Source: Umezawaea endophytica
GTDB lineage: Bacteria; Actinomycetota; Actinomycetes; Mycobacteriales; Pseudonocardiaceae
Direction: 5' to 3'
NCBI RefSeq assembly: GCF_025061645.1
Contig: NZ_JANYMP010000001.1
Span: 323,591 to 387,590, forward strand
DNA length: 64,000 nucleotides
The number at the start of each line of letters is the position of its first letter. Position 1 is the first letter of the stretch. Of this stretch, positions 44,783-53,255 are shown piece by piece. Position numbers and translations under genes: made by a program. The notes under the pieces were generated by a model. The model saw nothing but the letters and a program-made list of their open reading frames with translations. It was not told the DNA's origin and did not search any database.

Positions 44783-46398
44783 CGACCGACCCGGCGGGCC
44801 CGCTGCTGGGCGGCGCGGCGGAACTGGCGGCGATCGAGGACGCCGTCCGGTGGGGGCGGGCGACCGACTGGTGGCCCGCGCCGGACGCCGTGGTGGACGG
44901 CGGCGCCGAGCCTGCCGATCCCATCGTCGACCTGTGCGGAGCCGAGGGCGATCGGCCGATGGGCGTGCTGGGCCTGGTGTTCCCGGCGGCGCGCGCGATC
45001 CGGGACGCGGCGGTGCGGGACGTGCGCGGGCTGGGCCTGCCGGGCCTGGCGCGAGCGGTCAGCGCCGCCGTGCCGCTCTCAAGCCTGCACGACGTGGTGG
45101 TGCGGGCCGTCGTCGCCGACCTGCACGCGGTGCGCGACGCGGGCGGGCTGGGCGCGGGCACGTCGCGGGGGCGGTTCGAGGAGTTCTGCGCGGGACTGGC
45201 CACCCCCGCGGGCAGGCGGGCCGTGTGGGACCGCTACCCGGTGCTGGCCGGGCACGTGCGCGGTCTCTGCGGCCGGTGGCACCGGTCCGTGGTCGAGTTG
45301 GCGTCCCGGCTCGCCGACGACCGGCCCGGCTCCGGCGAGGTGCGGAGCCTCCGGCTGGGCGCGGGTGACGGGCACCGCGGCGGACGCGGTGTGGCGATCG
45401 TCGGGTTCGAAGACGGCGAGGTGGTCTACAAGCCCCGGCCCGCCGACGCGGACCGCGCGTTCGCCGCGCTGGTCGAGTGGTTCAACGGCACCGGCCCGGC
45501 GCTGGAGCTGCGCTGCCCCGGCACGCGACCGGGGGCGGGCTACGCGTGGGTCGAGTTCGTCGAGCACCGCGCGGGCACCGACGCGCGGGCCTACCACCGC
45601 CGGGCGGGCGCCCTGCTCGCGCTGCTGTACGCGGTGCTGGGAACGGACATGCACCAGGAGAACGTCATCGCGCGCGGCGACGAGCCGGTGCCCGTCGACC
45701 TGGAAGCCCTGTGCACGCCCCTCGCGCGACCCGCCGACTGGTCGGTGGCGCGCACCGGCCTGCTGCACACCGGCGGCGTCGACATCAGCGGCCTGGGCGG
45801 CGGCGCCCCCGGCCCGCACCCGGTGCCGTCACCGACCGTCCGCGACCGGGGCACCGACACGATGCACCTGGTGTGGGCCACCGGGACGCGAACCACATGG
45901 CTGCCGAACCGCCAGGTCGTCGACGGCACGCGCACCCGGCCCGCGGACCACGTCGACAGCCTGGTCGAGGGGTTCGCCGAGGCCTACGACCGGCTGGCAC
46001 GCTCCCGGAAGGCGCTGCTGGCACCGGGCGGCCCCGTGCACGCGCTGTCCACCGCCGCGCTGCGGGTGGTGCTCCGCCCGACGACCGTCTACAGCAGACT
46101 GCTCGCCGAACGCGCGCACCCCGCGCACCTGTCGAGCCCGCAGGCCCAGCGGGACGTGTTGGCACTGCTCGGTTCCGACGCCGTGGCGACCACCGAGGCC
46201 GCCCAACTCGCCACGGGCGACGTGCCGCTGTTCGAGTTCACGCCGACCGGCCGCGACCTGACCGCCGGGAACGGAACGGTCCTGCGCAACGCCCTGCCGC
46301 ACCAGCCGTACGACGCCGTGCGGGCCGTGCTGGACCGCCTGTCCGACCAGGACCTGACCCGCCAAGCCGACCTGATCCGCACCGCCTGGCAGGTCTGA
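44779..46398 (+). CDS. stand-alone LanM-type lanthipeptide dehydratase domain, no cyclase
   Basis: 539 residues, all matching the N-terminal dehydratase (DUF4135) domain of class II lanthipeptide synthetases. Present are GDGHRGGR (phosphate-site Asp/His region) at about 196, the kinase-type Lys in VVYKPRP at about 217, GYAWVEFVEH, the catalytic DMHQEN at about 291 with following VDLEAL, and LRVVLRPTTVYSRLL with the Arg/Thr used for elimination. It ends just after GDVPLFEF and a helical tail, the natural end of the dehydratase, and has none of the zinc ligands of the LanC cyclase. Known LanM domains phosphorylate Ser/Thr of a peptide and eliminate phosphate. The substrate here may be the 31-residue peptide or an assembly-line alcohol. 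Confidence 0.85.
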   Translation: MTTDPAGPLLGGAAELAAIEDAVRWGRATDWWPAPDAVVDGGAEPADPIVDLCGAEGDRPMGVLGLVFPAARAIRDAAVRDVRGLGLPGLARAVSAAVPLSSLHDVVVRAVVADLHAVRDAGGLGAGTSRGRFEEFCAGLATPAGRRAVWDRYPVLAGHVRGLCGRWHRSVVELASRLADDRPGSGEVRSLRLGAGDGHRGGRGVAIVGFEDGEVVYKPRPADADRAFAALVEWFNGTGPALELRCPGTRPGAGYAWVEFVEHRAGTDARAYHRRAGALLALLYAVLGTDMHQENVIARGDEPVPVDLEALCTPLARPADWSVARTGLLHTGGVDISGLGGGAPGPHPVPSPTVRDRGTDTMHLVWATGTRTTWLPNRQVVDGTRTRPADHVDSLVEGFAEAYDRLARSRKALLAPGGPVHALSTAALRVVLRPTTVYSRLLAERAHPAHLSSPQAQRDVLALLGSDAVATTEAAQLATGDVPLFEFTPTGRDLTAGNGTVLRNALPHQPYDAVRAVLDRLSDQDLTRQADLIRTAWQV

Positions 46399-46416
46399 CG
46401 CCGGGGTCGGCCCGCG

Positions 46417-46782
46417 TTACCCGTCGAGGCGCACGGTGATGCTGACGCGGCCCCGGTCGTCCCGGTGGGCGACGGCGTGCCCGCCGCGGTCGACCCCGTC
46501 CAGTTCCAGCGAGAGCGGCCCGCCCTCGCCGAGGAAGTTGCGCCACCACGTCTTGGAGTCCGGCAGGGCGACGGTGATCGTCACGGTGTCCCCGGTGCGG
46601 CGGTAGGCGACGGGCGTGCTGAACGTGCGCCCCGAACGGCGGCCGGTGTAGGTCACGACGGTGAGCCGCCTGCTGACCGCCTTCCCGAACCGGGGAGAGG
46701 TGCGCAGCGCGACCACGCACCCGTTGACCCGGTTCACCACCCGCTCCGGGAACCACATACCGGTTCGCACGAAATCCTCCAC
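46417..46782 (-). CDS. Ddn-like deazaflavin (F420)-dependent nitroreductase family protein
   Basis: 121-residue split beta-barrel protein of the Ddn/nitroreductase family common in actinobacteria. LTVVTYTGRRSGRTFSTPVAYRRTGDTVTI, then the conserved tryptophan region DSKTWWRNFL, are typical. Members bind F420H2 and reduce diverse small molecules. It is convergent with the biosynthetic operon, 18 bp from its last stop, so it may not belong to it. GTG start at 46782. Confidence 0.83.
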   Translation of the reverse strand: MEDFVRTGMWFPERVVNRVNGCVVALRTSPRFGKAVSRRLTVVTYTGRRSGRTFSTPVAYRRTGDTVTITVALPDSKTWWRNFLGEGGPLSLELDGVDRGGHAVAHRDDRGRVSITVRLDG

Positions 46783-46865
46783 ACCTGTTGCCCTGAAAGG
46801 GAAAAGCCCCGACTTCGATCACGCTAACACGGTGAGGCGCGGCCGCGGCCGAATCGCGTCCAAGT

Positions 46866-46891
46866 GAGAGGCCGGGCGGTGGCGGCCTCTC
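46866..46891. terminator. GC-rich stem-loop, possible terminator
   Basis: GAGAGGCC-N10-GGCCTCTC, perfect 8-bp arms, in the 259-bp gap upstream of both the Ddn-like gene and the membrane protein at 47042. It could end plus-strand read-through from the long biosynthetic operon. No U tract. The rest of the gap shows no gene. Confidence 0.35.
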
Positions 46892-47041
46892 GCATCGGCC
46901 GTACGGACCACGCGCGCGCCGCCCGGCGTTCGGCGAACGCACGCTTTCACCGGAGAGGGGTGGTCGCTGCCGGACGGGTGGTGTACCCCTTGTCGAGCGC
47001 GCTCGTGGGAGGCGTTCGTCGTCGTGGGGGTGGAGATCCGG

Positions 47042-48076
47042 ATGGCTCGGTCGAAGCGCGTCGTGCGGGACGTGGTGCTGGTCTCGGTGCTGACCGCGGT
47101 CGGGGCGGTCGGGCTCGTCGCGGGGGTCGCGGGGGTTCGGCTGCTGGCCGCCCGCGGGGTCGAGTTGAAGGCGACCGTCGAGGTCGAGGGCCGGGTGGTG
47201 GACGGGTTCCGGCCGACGGACGAGAAGGCGCTGGTGGTGTGGTCGACCGAGGAGGGGGACGAGCAGTCGACCTGGTTCGCGCTGGACGAGCCGGGGCGGT
47301 GGGCTCCGGGGCAGGCGTTCCGGGTGCGGTACGACCCTCAGGAGGGCTCGGACAAGGGGCCGTTCCTGCCCAAGGCGCTCAGGGACAAGGTCGACGTCGT
47401 GTCGGGCGAACCCGACGCGCACAACGCCGACCACGACGCCGGGTGGGACTACTGGTGGCCGACCGCGGCCATCGGCGGTGTCGCGGCGCTGGTGCTGCTG
47501 GCCTGGGCCGCGCGGTTGAGGCTGAACCAGGTGGCCGCCGCCGCGCCGCCCGTGCCGATGCGGGTGGTGGCGGTCCGCGGTCGCAGCTCGGCCCTCGGCA
47601 CGAAGGACAGCGTGGCGCTGCTGCTCGCGCCACCGGACGCCCCGCTCGACACCGACGCGCTGAGCGGGCTCGACCCCCTCCCCCGCGAGCTGCCGGGGCT
47701 GCTGTGGCAACGCGTCTACTGGCACCCCGCGGTGGAGACGATCACGCCCGGCGCGACGGTGCGGGCGCGGATCAAGGACGGCTTCGGCAGGCGCGCGGTG
47801 GTCGAACTCGACGGTGACGTCCTGACCCAGCCCGCCGGGCGCCTGCGCGCCACGGCACACCGGGGGATCTCCTACACCGTGCCGGAACCGCGGGCCTACG
47901 CGCGCTACGCCGTGTCCCAGCGCCCGCCGCCGGTGGTGTGGCTCGTCCCGATCCCGGCGGGCCTGTTCAGCGCGGCCCGAGGCCACTTCCTCGCCGACGC
48001 CCCGCTCATCATCCTCGGCCTGCTGGTGCTCACCACGTTCGCCTGGGCGTGGTTCACCCCCGCCCCGGAGGCCTGA
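47042..48076 (+). CDS. DUF3592-like membrane protein
   Basis: 344 residues with a membrane helix near the N-terminus (VVLVSVLTAVGAVGLVAGVAGV), a soluble beta-rich domain with FRVRYDPQEG resembling DUF3592 proteins, a second helix (WWPTAAIGGVAALVLLAWAA), another soluble domain and a C-terminal helix (APLIILGLLVLTTFAWAWF). ATG at 47042 has GGAG seven bases upstream. Function unknown; no operon partner. Confidence 0.68.
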   Translation: MARSKRVVRDVVLVSVLTAVGAVGLVAGVAGVRLLAARGVELKATVEVEGRVVDGFRPTDEKALVVWSTEEGDEQSTWFALDEPGRWAPGQAFRVRYDPQEGSDKGPFLPKALRDKVDVVSGEPDAHNADHDAGWDYWWPTAAIGGVAALVLLAWAARLRLNQVAAAAPPVPMRVVAVRGRSSALGTKDSVALLLAPPDAPLDTDALSGLDPLPRELPGLLWQRVYWHPAVETITPGATVRARIKDGFGRRAVVELDGDVLTQPAGRLRATAHRGISYTVPEPRAYARYAVSQRPPPVVWLVPIPAGLFSAARGHFLADAPLIILGLLVLTTFAWAWFTPAPEA

Positions 48077-48122
48077 CGCGCCCCCGTACGGCGGTACGGC
48101 GGGCCACCGGTCCGGCACGAGC

Positions 48123-48911
48123 ATGGTCGACATGACCCCACCGCGCCGGAGCACCGGCCTGCTGCTGGCCGTGATCCTGCTGACCGGGCTGGTGACCGTC
48201 TCGGCCCGAGCCGCCACCGCGTTCAAGGTGGTGCAGATGAACCTGTGCAACAGCGGGATCGCGGGCTGCTACCAGGACGGGCTCGCGGTCGGCGAGGCCG
48301 TGACGATGATCCGGAACCGGCAGCCGGACGTCGTCTCGGTGAACGAGGTGTGCCTGTCCGACCTGCCCGGTCTCACCGCGGCGGTCGGCGCGAGCGCCCA
48401 GTACCGGTTCGCCTTCGTGCGCAACAGGTCCACGGGCTCCGACTACCAGTGCACGGCGGGCCGCGGCGCGTACGGCAGCGGGATCATCGTGAAGGAGGGC
48501 ATCACCTCGGGCGGGACCGGCGTGTACACCGCGCAGGACGGCGGCACCGAGATGCGGGCCTGGGCGTGCGCGCTGAGCGCGGTGCGCGGGTTCACCGCGT
48601 GCACCACGCACCTGAGCACCACCGCGACCACGGCGCTCGCGCAGTGTCGTGAACTCCTGCCCGCCACGGCCCTGTCCTTCGACCCGACCGGCTCGCCGAC
48701 GACCCGGCACGTGGTGCTGGGCGACCTGAACCTCAGGTACAGCCCCGGTTCTCCCACGAACGCGCAGAACTGCGTCCCGTCGGGCTGGTTCCGCAAGGGC
48801 GACGGCGACGTGCAGCACGTCACCGCCCGCACCCTCGCGTTCGTCTCGACCCAGACCTACTCGATGTCCCGCACCGACCACCCGGCGTTCGTCGTGAACT
48901 ACACCTTCTGA
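48123..48911 (+). CDS. secreted endonuclease/exonuclease/phosphatase (EEP) family protein
   Basis: 262 residues. Signal peptide at residues 8-33 (LLLAVILLTGLVTVSARA). EEP-fold motifs in order: VVQMNLCNSG (Asn), VVSVNEVC (catalytic Glu), THLSTT, VVLGDLNLR (Asp/Asn) and SRTDHPAFV (Asp-His). Cysteines suggest an oxidised extracellular fold. It is probably a secreted nuclease or phosphodiesterase. A second ATG nine bases downstream (48132) is possible. The stop overlaps the convergent MBL gene by 13 bp. Confidence 0.82.
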   Translation: MVDMTPPRRSTGLLLAVILLTGLVTVSARAATAFKVVQMNLCNSGIAGCYQDGLAVGEAVTMIRNRQPDVVSVNEVCLSDLPGLTAAVGASAQYRFAFVRNRSTGSDYQCTAGRGAYGSGIIVKEGITSGGTGVYTAQDGGTEMRAWACALSAVRGFTACTTHLSTTATTALAQCRELLPATALSFDPTGSPTTRHVVLGDLNLRYSPGSPTNAQNCVPSGWFRKGDGDVQHVTARTLAFVSTQTYSMSRTDHPAFVVNYTF

Positions 48912-49666
48912 GGCGCGGCGAGCGGCACCGGCTGCCCGTCGCCGACCAGCGCCGCCGTGATGCCGCGCGCCTCGGCCGCGCGGCGGAAGCGCCCTTCGAC
49001 GTCGGGCTGCTCGACGTAGGTGGGCGGGTGGTGGAAGAGCCCGTGGTGGATCGCGCAGGCGGTCGTCGCCCCGAGGACGGCGGCGGCCTCGACCGCCTGC
49101 TCGGGCGTCAGGGTGGCGGGCACGTCGACCTCGTAGCCCTCGAACCTGGCGATCACGCCGTTGACGGGCAGGAACGCGACGTCGAACGGGCCGTGATCGC
49201 GGGCGATCCGCCACCAGTTGCCGTGCCACATGGTGTCGCCGCAGTGGATGATCCGCCGTCCCGCTCCCTCCACGACCCAGGCGACCTGGGCGGCCTCGTC
49301 ACCCCGCCAGTCCATCGAGGTCACGGGCGTCACCGTCAGCGGGCCGATGCGCCGGGGCTCCCCCAGTTCCTGCGGGATCGCGTCGACGCCCGCCGCCCGC
49401 AGCTCGGGCGCGCTCGGCGCGTGGCAGCCGACGGTCCCCGTGGTCGCGAGCCGGGCGATCAGCTCGTGGTCGTAGTGGTCCGGGTGCAGGTGCGTGAGCA
49501 GCGCGTGCGTGCCCGGCGCCGGGTCGATGGGGAGCAGGGGCCACTTCGGCTCCCCGAGGACGGCGACGAGCGGGTCGGCGTTCTCCAGCGGGTCGATCAG
49601 CAGGCGGGTGTCGTCGAGGGTGATCTCGACGCCCGCCCAGGCCAGGCGTCGCAGGTGGAGGGTCAT
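48899..49666 (-). CDS. MBL-fold metal-dependent hydrolase (UlaG-like)
   Basis: 255-residue metallo-beta-lactamase-fold enzyme: THLHPDHYD is the HxHxDH metal motif, HCGDTMWHG supplies the next ligand Asp, and IHHGLFHHPP holds the last histidine. The layout (RLAWAGVEITLDDTRLLIDP...) is that of the L-ascorbate-6-phosphate-lactonase-like (UlaG) group of small hydrolases. It is divergent from an Rrf2 regulator with a dyad between them. Substrate unknown. Confidence 0.88.
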   Translation of the reverse strand: MTLHLRRLAWAGVEITLDDTRLLIDPLENADPLVAVLGEPKWPLLPIDPAPGTHALLTHLHPDHYDHELIARLATTGTVGCHAPSAPELRAAGVDAIPQELGEPRRIGPLTVTPVTSMDWRGDEAAQVAWVVEGAGRRIIHCGDTMWHGNWWRIARDHGPFDVAFLPVNGVIARFEGYEVDVPATLTPEQAVEAAAVLGATTACAIHHGLFHHPPTYVEQPDVEGRFRRAAEARGITAALVGDGQPVPLAAPQKV

Positions 49667-49690
49667 GGGACCTCAATTCGTAATCGTCAT

Positions 49691-49725
49691 GGTTGCGGAT
49701 TGCCCCAACCGTAGCCACAACGGTT
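49691..49725. promoter_or_regulatory. candidate Rrf2-family operator
   Basis: AACCGT-N7-ACGGTT (49707-49725), with a further GGTTG (49691-49695) pairing with CAACC (49706-49710). It lies in the 80-bp region between the divergent MBL and Rrf2 genes. Spacing suits control of both by the Rrf2 protein. Confidence 0.5.
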
Positions 49726-49746
49726 GCGATATGACAAGGTGGGCGG

Positions 49747-50178
49747 GTGGCCCGATCGACGAACACCCGGTTCGCCGTCGCCGTGCACGTGTTGACCTAC
49801 CTCGCGGGCGACACCGGCGACCGCCCCGTGAGCTCGGACGAACTCTCCACGAGCACCAACGTCAACCCCGTCCACGTGCGCCGGGTGCTCGGCCCGCTGC
49901 GCGAGGCGGGGCTGGTGCGGTCACGGCCCGGCGTGCACGGGGGCTGGGAACTGGCCGTCGACGCGGCGGACGTGACGCTCGCGCGGATCTGGCGGCTGCT
50001 CCAGGGCGACGACCAGGTGCTCGGCCTGCACGGGCCGAACCCGACGTGCGAGGTGGGCCGCGACGTCCAGGAGTCGCTGACGGCGCTCGACCGGGTGGTC
50101 GCCGACGCCGTCGCCACCGAACTGGCCCGGTTCACCGTCCACGACGTGCTGACGCGGGCCGTGCCGAAGCCGCTCTGA
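49747..50178 (+). CDS. Rrf2 family transcriptional regulator
   Basis: 143 residues with the Rrf2 winged helix: NTRFAVAVHVLTYLAGD, then SSDELSTSTNVNPVHVRRVLGPLREAGLVRSRPGVHGGWEL. Only one cysteine (PTCEVG) is present, so it is not an Fe-S sensor of the IscR/NsrR kind and is closer to YwnA-like regulators. It is divergent from the MBL hydrolase. GTG start. Confidence 0.88.
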   Translation: MARSTNTRFAVAVHVLTYLAGDTGDRPVSSDELSTSTNVNPVHVRRVLGPLREAGLVRSRPGVHGGWELAVDAADVTLARIWRLLQGDDQVLGLHGPNPTCEVGRDVQESLTALDRVVADAVATELARFTVHDVLTRAVPKPL

Positions 50179-50182
50179 CGCC

Positions 50183-50830
50183 CTACCGGAGGTGGGCCAG
50201 CGCGGTGATGACGCGCTCGGCGATGTCCGCGGGCCACGGGTAGGCGACGGTCACGGCCCGCTGGTGGGCCAGCCCGTGCAGGCCCAGCCACAGCGCGACC
50301 CCGTCGGCGACCAGGTCGTCGCTGGTGGAGATACCGGCCTCGACGCAGGCGCCGAGCCCCTCGACGAGCAGGCCCATGCTCGTGTCGCCGAGCGAGGACA
50401 GGTCGCTCTCGGTCAGGGTCGTCTTGTCCAGGTCCGGCATCCAGAGCCCGCCGAACATGGTGCGGTAGCGGCCGGGGTGGTGCTGGGCGAACTCCAGGTA
50501 GGAGTGGCCGATGGCCAGCAGCCGCTGACGGGGGTCGTCGCCCGCGGCGTCCAGGCCGGCGCGGAGCCGCTCCTCCAGTTCAGTGAAGGCCTGCCGCACG
50601 ACGGCCAGCATGATGCTCGGCTGGTCCGGGAAGTGCCGGTAGATCGAGGGAGCGGCGATCCCGACCTTGCGGGCCACCGCCCGCAGCGTGACGGCACCCT
50701 CGTCGCCGGTCTCGTCGAGCAGGTCGACCGCCGCGGCCACGATGTCGTCGCGCAGACGGGACCCCTCCCCCCGCCGGTTGCGGGCGCGGGCGGGCTTCGA
50801 CTCGTCGACCACCGTCGTGTTCTCCACCAT
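50183..50830 (-). CDS. TetR family transcriptional regulator (first of two paralogues)
   Basis: 215 residues. N-terminal TetR HTH: LRDDIVAAAVDLLDETGDEGAVTLRAVARKVGIAAPSIYRHFPDQPSIMLAVV. The C-terminal ligand domain ends LGLHGLAHQRAVTVAYPWPADIAERV, which matches the WHG-type TetR C-terminal domain. It is clearly related to the regulator at 51989. Divergent from the quinone oxidoreductase gene. The 109-bp gap contains direct AGCTTA repeats (50838-50862) and the small dyad CGTA-GCCT-TACG, which are plausible operator sites. Confidence 0.88.
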   Translation of the reverse strand: MVENTTVVDESKPARARNRRGEGSRLRDDIVAAAVDLLDETGDEGAVTLRAVARKVGIAAPSIYRHFPDQPSIMLAVVRQAFTELEERLRAGLDAAGDDPRQRLLAIGHSYLEFAQHHPGRYRTMFGGLWMPDLDKTTLTESDLSSLGDTSMGLLVEGLGACVEAGISTSDDLVADGVALWLGLHGLAHQRAVTVAYPWPADIAERVITALAHLR

Positions 50831-50939
50831 GCTGTCAGCTTACAAGAAGAAGCTTATCGGTGTTGCCTCTTGCGCTCGGTAGCCGAACAGTCGTAGCCTT
50901 ACGCCTGTAACCACAACCCGCCGAACACGGAGGAACACC

Positions 50940-51992
50940 ATGAACAGCACCGTCGCCACCCGCGCCACCGAGGTCGTCCTGCCCGGCAAGGTCGAGCCGA
51001 CCGGCCTGGAGGTCCACGTCCGCGACCTGCCCGCCCCCGCCGCGGACCAGGTCGTCCTGCGGATGGAGGCGACCGGCGTGTCGTTCGCCGAGCAGCAGAT
51101 GCGGCGCGGCAAGTACTACGACCAGCCCGCGTTCCCCTTCGTGCCCGGCTACGACGTCGTCGGCACCGTGACCGCCGTCGGCGCGGGCGTGGACGCCGGG
51201 CTGGTCGGCCGCCGGTTCGCCGCCGTCACCAAGGTCGGCGGCTGGGCCAGCTCCCTGCTGGTCGACGCCGGGGACCTGGTGGCCGTGCCGGACGGCGTCT
51301 CGTCCGCCGCCGCCGAGACCGTGGCGGTCAACGGGGTCACGGCCTGGCAGATGCTGCACCGGATCGCGCGGGTGCGCTCCGGCGGGACGATCGTCGTGCT
51401 GGGCGCCAACGGCGGCGTCGGCTCCACGCTCGTGCAGCTCGCCAAGCACGCCGGGATGACGGTGATCGGCACGGCGTCCCCGCGGCACCACGACACGGTG
51501 CGCGAGCTGGGGGCGATCCCGGTCGACTACCGCGATCCGGCCATGTACCAGCGCATCCGGGAGATCGCGCCGGACGGCGTGGACGCGGTGTTCGACCACG
51601 TCGGCGGCTCCGGCCTGGACGCGTCGTGGGACCTCCTGCGCAAGGGCGGGACGCTCGTGTCCTACGGCACCGCGGCGACGAAGGACGAGGAGGGCAACTC
51701 GCAGCTCCCGGTGCTGAAGTCGTTCGCCCGCCTGGCGCTGTGGAACTACCTGCCCAACGGCCGGAACGCGCACTTCTACAACTTCTGGGCGGGCAAGCGC
51801 AGCCTGGAGCGCTTCCGCGCCAAGCTGCGCGAGGACCTCACCCGCGTGCTGGGCCTCGTGGCCGACGGTGTCCTCACCCCGCAGGTCGCCGCCGAGTACC
51901 CGCTGAGCGAGGCGGCCGCGGCGCTGGCGCTCGCCGAGTCGCGCACCGTCGCGGGCAAGGTCGTCATCGTTCCCGACGCGCCCAGGTCATGA
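50940..51992 (+). CDS. medium-chain dehydrogenase/reductase, quinone oxidoreductase-like
   Basis: 350-residue MDR protein without catalytic zinc ligands, so of the quinone oxidoreductase/enoyl reductase type. GroES-like N-terminal domain with RGKYYDQPAFPFVPGYDVVGTV, and a Rossmann domain with VVLGANGGVGSTLVQLAKHAG. NADPH-dependent reduction of a quinone or enone is expected. ATG at 50940 follows GGAGGA. Coupled by ATGA to the downstream TetR gene and divergent from a paralogous TetR, so it is the likely target of both. Confidence 0.88.
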   Translation: MNSTVATRATEVVLPGKVEPTGLEVHVRDLPAPAADQVVLRMEATGVSFAEQQMRRGKYYDQPAFPFVPGYDVVGTVTAVGAGVDAGLVGRRFAAVTKVGGWASSLLVDAGDLVAVPDGVSSAAAETVAVNGVTAWQMLHRIARVRSGGTIVVLGANGGVGSTLVQLAKHAGMTVIGTASPRHHDTVRELGAIPVDYRDPAMYQRIREIAPDGVDAVFDHVGGSGLDASWDLLRKGGTLVSYGTAATKDEEGNSQLPVLKSFARLALWNYLPNGRNAHFYNFWAGKRSLERFRAKLREDLTRVLGLVADGVLTPQVAAEYPLSEAAAALALAESRTVAGKVVIVPDAPRS

Positions 51993-52624
51993 GCGACGCG
52001 GCCGGTCCGCCTCGCCCCCGCGCGAGGCACCGCCGCGGGGAGGGCGACCTGCTCCGCGCCGAGATCCTGGCCGCCGCCACCGAGCTGCTCGACGCCAGTG
52101 GTGACGCTCGCGCCGTGACGCTGCGGGCCGTCGCCCGCGGCGTCGGGATCACCGCCTCGTCGATCTACCCGCACTTCCCGGACCAGTCGTCCGTCGTTCT
52201 CGCCGTCGTGCGGCAGGCGTTCGCCGGGCTGGTCGACTGGCTCCGGTCCGCGGTCGACCAGGCGGACGACGACCCCCGGCAGCGGCTGCACGCCCTCTGC
52301 CAGGCCTACCTGGACTTCTCCCACGACCATCCCCGGCGCTACCGCACGATGTTCGGCGGCATCTGGACGTCCGCCGCCGACAGCGGCACCACCCCCGACG
52401 TCCTCGCCGACCTCGGCGCCGAAGCGGTCGACCTCGTCGTCGACTGCCTGACCGCCTGCGTCGCCGCGGGCTGCTGCACCAGCGAAGACCCGGAGGCCGA
52501 CGCGGTCGCGCTGTGGGTGGGGCTGCACGGCCTCGCCCACCAGCGCGCCGCGAGCAGCGCCTTCCCGTGGCCCGCCGACATCACCCGGCGGATCACCGTC
52601 CCCCTCTCCCACCTGGTCGCCTGA
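51989..52624 (+). CDS. TetR family transcriptional regulator (second paralogue)
   Basis: 211 residues, closely similar along its length to the regulator at 50183: shared blocks are TLRAVARxVGI, HFPDQxSxxLAVVRQAF, RYRTMFGGxW and GLHGLAHQRA...FPWPADI. It is translationally coupled to the quinone oxidoreductase (ATGA). Having one paralogue divergent and one inside the operon suggests duplication followed by division of labour in regulating the same promoter. Confidence 0.86.
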   Translation: MSDAAGPPRPRARHRRGEGDLLRAEILAAATELLDASGDARAVTLRAVARGVGITASSIYPHFPDQSSVVLAVVRQAFAGLVDWLRSAVDQADDDPRQRLHALCQAYLDFSHDHPRRYRTMFGGIWTSAADSGTTPDVLADLGAEAVDLVVDCLTACVAAGCCTSEDPEADAVALWVGLHGLAHQRAASSAFPWPADITRRITVPLSHLVA

Positions 52625-52658
52625 CCCGCTCGGGCGACACCCACCGGAGGCACCAGCC

Positions 52659-53255
52659 ATGAGCACCGCGACACTCCCCGCACCGACCCCCGCCCTCCGC
52701 GTCGGCGAGGTCGACAACCGCGCCACCTACGTCAGCTTCGGCCTCGCCTACGTCCTCGGGCACGGCGCCGCCGCGCTCTCCCGAGGCGACGACCCGTTGG
52801 TCGCCCTGCCGGGCTGGCTGCCGATGACCCTGCTCGGCATCGGGCTCGCCGCGGGCACCGCGTACAGCACCGCCGCCGCCCTCCGAGCCCAACGGGGAGC
52901 GAGCGAGCCCGACGTCCTGTCCGGCAAGCTCCTCGGCGCCTCGTGGATCGGCGGCTTCGCCGCGCTCTTCCTCGCCATCACCGGCTTGTCGTCCACAGTG
53001 GATGTACCCGACCTGCAAACCGCGCTCTGGCCAACGGGTTCCGGTCTCGTGGTCGGGCTGCTCTACCTCGGCGAGGGCGCCGTGCGCCGCAACGTCCTGC
53101 ACTACTGCCTCGGCGCGTGGCTGGCGCTGACCTCCTCGGCCGCGCTCTTCCTCGGCACCCCAGGACTCTTCTGGGTCCTCGCCGTCGCGGGTGGCGGCGG
53201 CTACGCGGTCGCCACCCACCTGGAGCGCGCCCGCCTCGTGCGCGGTCAGCAGTAG
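52659..53255 (+). CDS. small membrane protein, unknown
   Basis: 198 residues with about five membrane helices (YVSFGLAYVLGHGAAAL, WLPMTLLGIGLAAGTAY, ASWIGGFAALFLAITGL, LVVGLLYLGEGAV, WLALTSSAALFLG). ATG at 52659 is preceded by GGAGG. It follows the TetR gene by 34 bp and may be in the same operon. Function unknown. Its stop overlaps the convergent serine hydrolase stop by 10 bp. Confidence 0.72.
   Translation: MSTATLPAPTPALRVGEVDNRATYVSFGLAYVLGHGAAALSRGDDPLVALPGWLPMTLLGIGLAAGTAYSTAAALRAQRGASEPDVLSGKLLGASWIGGFAALFLAITGLSSTVDVPDLQTALWPTGSGLVVGLLYLGEGAVRRNVLHYCLGAWLALTSSAALFLGTPGLFWVLAVAGGGGYAVATHLERARLVRGQQ

Noticed and set aside
46417-46782. Ddn-like protein as a tailoring enzyme of the first biosynthetic operon
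   Set aside because: It is on the opposite strand and convergent, and the family is abundant throughout actinomycete genomes, so cluster membership is not supported.
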